A stretch of 64,000 nt of DNA from Actinocatenispora comari (lineage in GTDB: Bacteria; Actinomycetota; Actinomycetes; Mycobacteriales; Micromonosporaceae), in assembly GCF_017312725.1 (NCBI RefSeq), contig NZ_BOPO01000150.1, forward strand, positions 1 to 64,000, read 5' to 3'. Within the stretch, counting starts at the first letter, position 1, and the number at the start of each line of letters is the position of its first letter. The translations under genes and the position numbers were made by a program. The notes beneath the pieces are model-generated. The model was not told the origin of the DNA, searched no databases, and saw only the letters and a program-made list of their open reading frames with translations. Shown in pieces: positions 60,047 through 64,000 of this stretch.

Positions 60047-60306
60047 CATGCCTCCCCACCCGGTACGTCCCTCATGAACTACCAGGCCCCGGCAGGCGGT
60101 GGGCTGCAGGACGATCACGGATCGGCCTCGGCCCGGCTCCCGGCCGCCTGCTCGCCACCAGAATAGACGGGGCGCGCAGGCCCAATGACACCGAAGTCCG
60201 GAACGGCAACGCGACACGCCGAAACCATCCGAGTTTTCTCACTCCGGGTACCGGCCAGCCCGGGTCACCGGGGCCGTGGCCGGAACACCGCCGGCCGGCG
60301 GGGCGG

Positions 60307-60705
60307 TCAGCGGTTCGGGCCCGAGAGGTAGCGGGAGAACTGCTGCACCAGCAGCACCAGACTCATGCCGAACATCAGGATGCCCAGCGGTACGTGCGCC
60401 TCCATCACGTGGTTGATGCCCAGCACCACCTGGACGCCGGCGAGCGCCAGGAAGCCCACCGAGTACCAGATGGGGCGGGGCGAACCGCCGCCCGGCTTCC
60501 AGCCGAGCACCGCGGTCAGCACGTACAGCATCGACGCGCCGAACATCACCCGCGCACCGGCGCTGTGCAGCACCTCGCCGTGATGGGTGCCCAGCATGAT
60601 CCCGGCGGTGATCGCCTGGAAGAAGATCGCCGCCGTCTGCACCGCGACGGAGACCCGGACGAACGTGCCGGTGCCGTGCCGTGCTGCCGTCAACTGGGTG
60701 GCCAT
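60307..60705 (-). CDS. four-helix integral membrane protein
   Basis: 132 residues with four TM segments (about 18-36, 48-65, 74-92 and 97-116), in a DoxX/COX15-like arrangement without clear motifs. His residues in TAGIMLGTHHGE and VLGINHVMEAHVP could bind haem or metal, which is inference only. ATG 60705 has GAGAGGACCAGG upstream. It is divergent from the LPMO and probably independent of the downstream Ldt gene (260-bp gap, 60047-60306, in which I see nothing but leader sequence). Confidence 0.8.
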   Translation of the reverse strand: MATQLTAARHGTGTFVRVSVAVQTAAIFFQAITAGIMLGTHHGEVLHSAGARVMFGASMLYVLTAVLGWKPGGGSPRPIWYSVGFLALAGVQVVLGINHVMEAHVPLGILMFGMSLVLLVQQFSRYLSGPNR

Positions 60706-60845
60706 GACCCTGGTCCTCTCTGCTGCCCGTCGGTGCCGGTCGGTCCGACTCGGTACTCCGACGAGGCACGGCGGGAAAGTGTGAGGCGAGGGTCGCGGTA
60801 CGGCCCGGTAGGCGCACGGAGCGGCACGGGCAGGCAGGAAATCGT

Positions 60846-60894
60846 ACAAATTTGTGGAAGGTGTCTTTACTGTTAACAATCCTTCTTTTAGATT
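60846..60894 (+). promoter_or_regulatory. AT-rich LPMO promoter with palindromes
   Basis: TTTACT (60866-60871), 17 nt and TAGATT (60889-60894) are good -35/-10 candidates, giving a leader of about 75 nt before ATG 60977. ACAAATTTGT (60846-60855) and TGTTAACA (60871-60878) are perfect palindromes at and near the -35, likely regulator sites for chitin or sugar control. The AT content is far above the window average. Confidence 0.7.
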
Positions 60895-60976
60895 CGGTAC
60901 GGGACGGCGACCCCACCACGCCGCCCATCGGCACCGCTCGACGGCGCCGACCGCCGACATCGAGGAAGGAGCATCG

Positions 60977-61720
60977 ATGCGAAGAAAGATCACGGTCGCG
61001 CTGGTCGGCTTCGGCGCGCTCGTCAGCTCCCTGCTGGTGAGCACCCCGGCCGCCGCGCACGGCTACATCAGCTCGCCGCCCAGCCGCCAGGCGATGTGCG
61101 CAATGGGACGGGTCAGCGACTGTGGCCCGATCATCTGGGAACCGCAGAGCGTCGAGGCGCCGAAGGGTTCGCACCTGTGCAGCGGCGGCAACGACCGGTT
61201 CCTGCAGCTCGACGATCCGACCAAGAACTGGCCGGCCACCGGCGTCGGCCACTCGGTGACGTTCACCTGGACGATCACCGCGCACCATGCCACCCGCGAC
61301 TGGGAGTACTTCGTGGGCGACACCCGGGTCGGCTACTTCGACGCCAACGGTTCGGTGCCCGGTGACACGGTGACGCAGACCGTGGACCTCAGCGGGTACA
61401 GCGGGCGGATCCTGCTGCTCGCCCGGTGGAACATCGCGGACACCGCGAACGCGTTCTACTCCTGCGTCGACCTGCAGATCGGCTCCGGCGGCGGACAGCC
61501 GAGCCCGACGCCGACCACGTCGTCGCCGTCGCCGTCCCCGACACCCACCGCGAGCACCTCGCCGACCTCGCAGCCGAGCGGCACCTGGGCCGCCGGTACC
61601 GCGTACCACGCCGGCGACGAGGTGACCTACCAGGGCACCACGTACCGGTGCCTGCAGGACCACACCGCCTTGCCCGGGTGGGAACCGCCGAGCGTCCCCG
61701 CCCTCTGGCAGCCCGTCTGA
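60977..61720 (+). CDS. AA10 lytic polysaccharide monooxygenase with chitin-binding module
   Basis: 247 residues. A signal peptide ends at AAA-H28, so the mature protein begins with the His of the copper brace; H104 in TAHHATRDWEYF is the second brace His. Residues about 28-165 are the AA10 domain, followed by a Pro/Thr/Ser linker (about 165-195) and a CBM5/12 (WAAGTAYHAGDEVTYQGTTY, then GWEPPSVPALW). It oxidatively cleaves chitin outside the cell. ATG 60977 has GAAGGAG upstream. Confidence 0.96.
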   Translation: MRRKITVALVGFGALVSSLLVSTPAAAHGYISSPPSRQAMCAMGRVSDCGPIIWEPQSVEAPKGSHLCSGGNDRFLQLDDPTKNWPATGVGHSVTFTWTITAHHATRDWEYFVGDTRVGYFDANGSVPGDTVTQTVDLSGYSGRILLLARWNIADTANAFYSCVDLQIGSGGGQPSPTPTTSSPSPSPTPTASTSPTSQPSGTWAAGTAYHAGDEVTYQGTTYRCLQDHTALPGWEPPSVPALWQPV

Positions 61721-61891
61721 CCCGTTGCGGGTGTCTTCACGGCTCGCGACCGTCGAGAACGGGCCGGACGCGGCCGGGTGGCCGGCCGCGAAGACACCAC
61801 TGACCCCGCCGACCGCGGTACGGCCGGCGGTGATCCCCGCGGCACGCCGGACCGGCCCGGCGTGCCGCACACCCGCCTGGGAGGAGGACAC

Positions 61892-62404
61892 GTGCGACGA
61901 CGAGGACTGCTGGTGGCCCCCGGGCTGCTGGTCCTGGCGGGCTGCACCACGCCCACCACCGCCGAACCGAAGACCTCGGCCAGCCGGTACTTCAACGCCG
62001 CGGACATCCGGTTCGTCCGGCAGCTGATCGCCGCGAACGGGCACAGCCGCCGGATCGCGCAGTGCGCGCACGGGCGGCCGGTACCGGCGAAGCTGGGCTC
62101 GCTCGCCGCCGCCATCGGGTCCACCGAACGCGACGAGAACAAGACGATGACCGTCTGGCTGCGCACCTGGCAACCCGGTGCCGGCCCGGACCCGGCGCCC
62201 AGCCGGGACGACGACGTCGCGCACCTGACCGCCGCCAGCGACCACGACTTCCCCGGCCTGTTCCGTCGCGCGCTCGCCGCGAGCCAACACGACCAGCTGG
62301 CGCTGGCCACCGCCGAGACCCGGCACGGCATCAACGTCGGCGCGCGCGACCTCGCCCGGCGGGTGACCCGTTCCCGTACCGCGGAACTCGCCCAGCTGCA
62401 CTGA
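61892..62404 (+). CDS. DUF305-like lipoprotein
   Basis: 170 residues. The N-terminus RRRGLLVAPGLLVLAGC is a lipoprotein signal. FNAADIRFVRQLIAANGHSR and AAAIGSTERDENKTMTVWLR correspond to the two helices of DUF305 (ferritin-like), but the usual second His of the HHxQA motif is absent (GHSRRIA). The C-terminal half has a second, similar repeat (HDFPGLFRRALAASQHDQLA, then ARDLARRV). GTG 61892 follows GGGAGGAGGA. Role unknown; often linked to copper. Confidence 0.8.
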   Translation: MRRRGLLVAPGLLVLAGCTTPTTAEPKTSASRYFNAADIRFVRQLIAANGHSRRIAQCAHGRPVPAKLGSLAAAIGSTERDENKTMTVWLRTWQPGAGPDPAPSRDDDVAHLTAASDHDFPGLFRRALAASQHDQLALATAETRHGINVGARDLARRVTRSRTAELAQLH

Positions 62405-62405
62405 C

Positions 62406-62441
62406 GCCGGCCCGGGCTGGTCTCCCCTGACCCGGGCCGGC
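62406..62441. terminator. hairpin after the DUF305 gene
   Basis: GCCGGCCCGGG (62406-62416) pairs perfectly with CCCGGGCCGGC (62431-62441) across a 14-nt loop, starting 2 bp after the stop. Intrinsic-type terminator without U-run. Confidence 0.8.
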
Positions 62442-62548
62442 GGCGGGTCGGCTCGGGGCCGGCGGTGGGCAGCTCGAACGCCGGCTCGGGCGGGTCTCCC
62501 CGGCCCGGGCCGATGGTGCTGGCCCCAGCCGGATCCGGGGAACAGCAC

Positions 62549-62577
62549 CATCGTCGCCGGGCGCCCCGGCGACGATG
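62549..62577. repeat. 13-bp perfect hairpin with 3-nt loop
   Basis: CATCGTCGCCGGG and CCCGGCGACGATG flank CGC; CAGCAC/CTG outside extend it imperfectly. It lies 63 bp before the hydrolase start and 145 bp after the DUF305 stop. It could be a second terminator, an operator or a REP-like unit. Confidence 0.75.
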
Positions 62578-62639
62578 CTGGACGCGTACCGGAAGACCAC
62601 AGTGGACGGACCCGTGGCCGGTGCGCGAAGGGAAGTCCC

Positions 62640-63530
62640 GTGCGAGATTCGACGGAACGGTTCGGGCGGCTGCGGTGGCCGCTGATCGCGCTGACGAGCG
62701 CGGCCGTGCTGGCCGCCGGGGTCACCGCCTGCGGTACCGGCGCCGGCACGACCCCGGACAGGCCGACCACCGCCCCGCGGCTGCACGAGGTCGCCGCGAA
62801 CGGGCACCAGCTCGCGTTCTACGTCACGCCGGGCGCGAAACCGGCGATCGTCCTGGACGCCGGCGGCGGCATGGACGCCACCGAGTGGACGAAGGTGGCA
62901 CCGACGATCGCGGCGCAGACCGGCTCCGAGGTCATCACCTACGACCGGGCGGGCGTCGGCCGCAGCGACGAGGTGCCCGGGCCGTGGCGGGCCGCCGACG
63001 CCGGGTCCGATCTCGCCGCCGGGCTCACCCGGCTCGGCGTCACCGACGACATCGTGCTGGTCTCGCACTCGCTCGCCGGCGAGGTGGCCTTCGCCTTCGC
63101 CGACAGCCATCCGAACCGCGTCGCCGGGGCGGTACTGGTGGATGCGAACCTGCCGCAGTTCTTCACCGCGGACGAGACCGCGCGACTCGTCGCGGCCAAC
63201 CGGCAGCAGATCGAGGGGCTGAAGCAGCAGCCGTCCACCCGAAAGACGCGGCAGTTGCTCGCCGAGGCCGACGACTACGGTCCGGTGCACGCGAAGTACC
63301 ACACGATGACCTGGCCGGCGCGCATCCCGGCGAGCGTGGTGGTGTCCGCCAGGACGCCGTTCCCGACCGCGCTGGACGCCCGGCGCTGGCGGCAGGCACA
63401 ACGCGAGTTCGCCGACGCCGCACCGAATCGACGCCGCGTGGTCGCCGAACACAGCTCGCACGACGTACCGCGCGACCGGCCGGACGTGGTCGTCCGCGCC
63501 GTCACCGACCTGCTCCGCCAGCTTCCCTAG
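62640..63530 (+). CDS. lipoprotein alpha/beta hydrolase
   Basis: 296 residues. Signal with lipobox AAGVTAC (C31), then an alpha/beta hydrolase: AIVLDAGGGMDATEWTKVAP, TYDRAGVGRSDEVP, nucleophile in LVSHSLAGEVA and His in VVAEHSSHDVPRDRP. The nucleophile elbow reads S-H-S-L-A rather than GxSxG. It would act on the cell surface. GTG 62640 has GAAGGGAAG upstream. Confidence 0.9.
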   Translation: MRDSTERFGRLRWPLIALTSAAVLAAGVTACGTGAGTTPDRPTTAPRLHEVAANGHQLAFYVTPGAKPAIVLDAGGGMDATEWTKVAPTIAAQTGSEVITYDRAGVGRSDEVPGPWRAADAGSDLAAGLTRLGVTDDIVLVSHSLAGEVAFAFADSHPNRVAGAVLVDANLPQFFTADETARLVAANRQQIEGLKQQPSTRKTRQLLAEADDYGPVHAKYHTMTWPARIPASVVVSARTPFPTALDARRWRQAQREFADAAPNRRRVVAEHSSHDVPRDRPDVVVRAVTDLLRQLP

Positions 63531-63571
63531 CCGTACCCACCCGCACCGAACCGAACCGCTAGCCTCCCCGG

Positions 63572-64000
63572 ATGCCGATCGACATCGTGTTCGAGACCCA
63601 TGCGTTGACCGAGGACAACGAGCGGGGTATCGCCACCGGCTGGCTGCCCGGGCGGCTGTCCGAGCAGGGCCGCACCAACGCCGCCGACCTGGGCCGCCGC
63701 CGGCGCGACGACGGCATCGCGGCGGTGTCCACCTCCGACCTGCATCGCGCCGTGGAAACGGCGCGGATCGCGTTCGGCGACAGCGACATCCCGATCCTGG
63801 CCGACTGGCGGCTGCGCGAGTGCGACTTCGGCACCCGTAACGGCACGCCCGGCACCGAGATCAAGGCCGACCGGCTCGACCACTGCGACCGCCCGTACCC
63901 CGGCGGGGAGAGCCACACCCAGGCGATCGCCCGGGTGGTGCGGTTTCTCGCCGATCTGCCGACCCGGTGGTCGGACCGGCGCGTCCTGGTGATCGGGCAC
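63572..64000 (+). CDS. histidine phosphatase-family protein, 3' end outside window
   Basis: 143 codons are visible. FETHALTEDNERGIATGWLP corresponds to the phosphoglycerate-mutase-like N-terminus, but the usual Arg-His-Gly is Thr-His-Ala; the catalytic His remains. TSDLHRAVETARIAF and the final LVIGH (second catalytic His) follow the family order, with Glu in RLRECDFG as the acid. This variant is common in actinobacteria. ATG 63572 is 6 nt after TAGCCT. No stop is reached. Confidence 0.88.
   Translation, partial: MPIDIVFETHALTEDNERGIATGWLPGRLSEQGRTNAADLGRRRRDDGIAAVSTSDLHRAVETARIAFGDSDIPILADWRLRECDFGTRNGTPGTEIKADRLDHCDRPYPGGESHTQAIARVVRFLADLPTRWSDRRVLVIGH

Overview
The window is 64 kb of very GC-rich DNA with many GTG starts, dense short intergenic gaps, WhiJ-like/DUF397 and AfsR-type regulators, WYL and ROK regulators, a mycothiol-type DinB protein and an AA10 chitin LPMO. 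This points to a filamentous actinomycete. The codon style and family mix fit Micromonosporaceae (an Actinocatenispora-like genus is my guess, not shown). It reads as chromosome: one tRNA-Ser, no rRNA, no phage or transposase genes, no CRISPR array.

Layout. 1-4.5 kb: a MarR-controlled drug exporter, a TetR gene and a flavohaemoprotein. 4.9-10.8 kb: small enzymes (two GNATs, DinB, DUF1905, a tyrosine phosphatase), then a decayed patch with a truncated HIT gene, palindromes and tRNA-Ser(GCT), then a CPBP membrane protein and a frameshifted lipoprotein. 10.8-15 kb: a TetR gene with three evenly spaced operators ahead of a TetX-like flavin monooxygenase, then a bacterial eRF1-like protein and a PPOX protein. 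15.1-18.1 kb: a MoxR ATPase coupled to a large DUF2201-metallopeptidase/VWA protein. 18.2-27.3 kb: AraC-VOC, exporters, a ROK repressor divergent from a secreted propeller/ricin protein, a nucleotidyltransferase and a HAD phosphatase. 27.4-29.7 kb: a WhiJ-like HTH plus DUF397 pair facing a divergent operon of four tiny overlapping genes, one of them built on a 15-bp minisatellite. This is the best candidate here for an undescribed system. 29.7-43.8 kb: a pentapeptide protein, monooxygenase, PE-PPE hydrolase, HxlR/MFS pair, an AfsR-like giant regulator, a hydrolase, two WYL regulators around an FAD oxidase, and an acetyltransferase. 43.9-49.1 kb: an ABC exporter with a histidine kinase and response regulator. 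49.1-58.8 kb: MBL hydrolase, ECF sigma with its DGPF partner, MFS exporter, AIM24-like protein, ArsR-SRPBCC operon, AraC gene behind a MITE-like element, and a TetR/methyltransferase pair. 58.8-64 kb: secreted or envelope proteins (L,D-transpeptidase, LPMO, DUF305 lipoprotein, hydrolase) and a histidine phosphatase cut by the window end.

Cross-cutting patterns. (1) At least 15 starts lie 6-7 nt after a -10-like hexamer (usually TANNNT), so leaderless transcription looks common. (2) Four genes have a degenerate second copy of their own 3' end downstream. (3) In-frame tandem repeats of 15 or 18 bp build tails or linkers in four unrelated proteins. (4) Most local regulators sit beside clear dyad operators. 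All identifications come from reading the sequence; no database search was possible.
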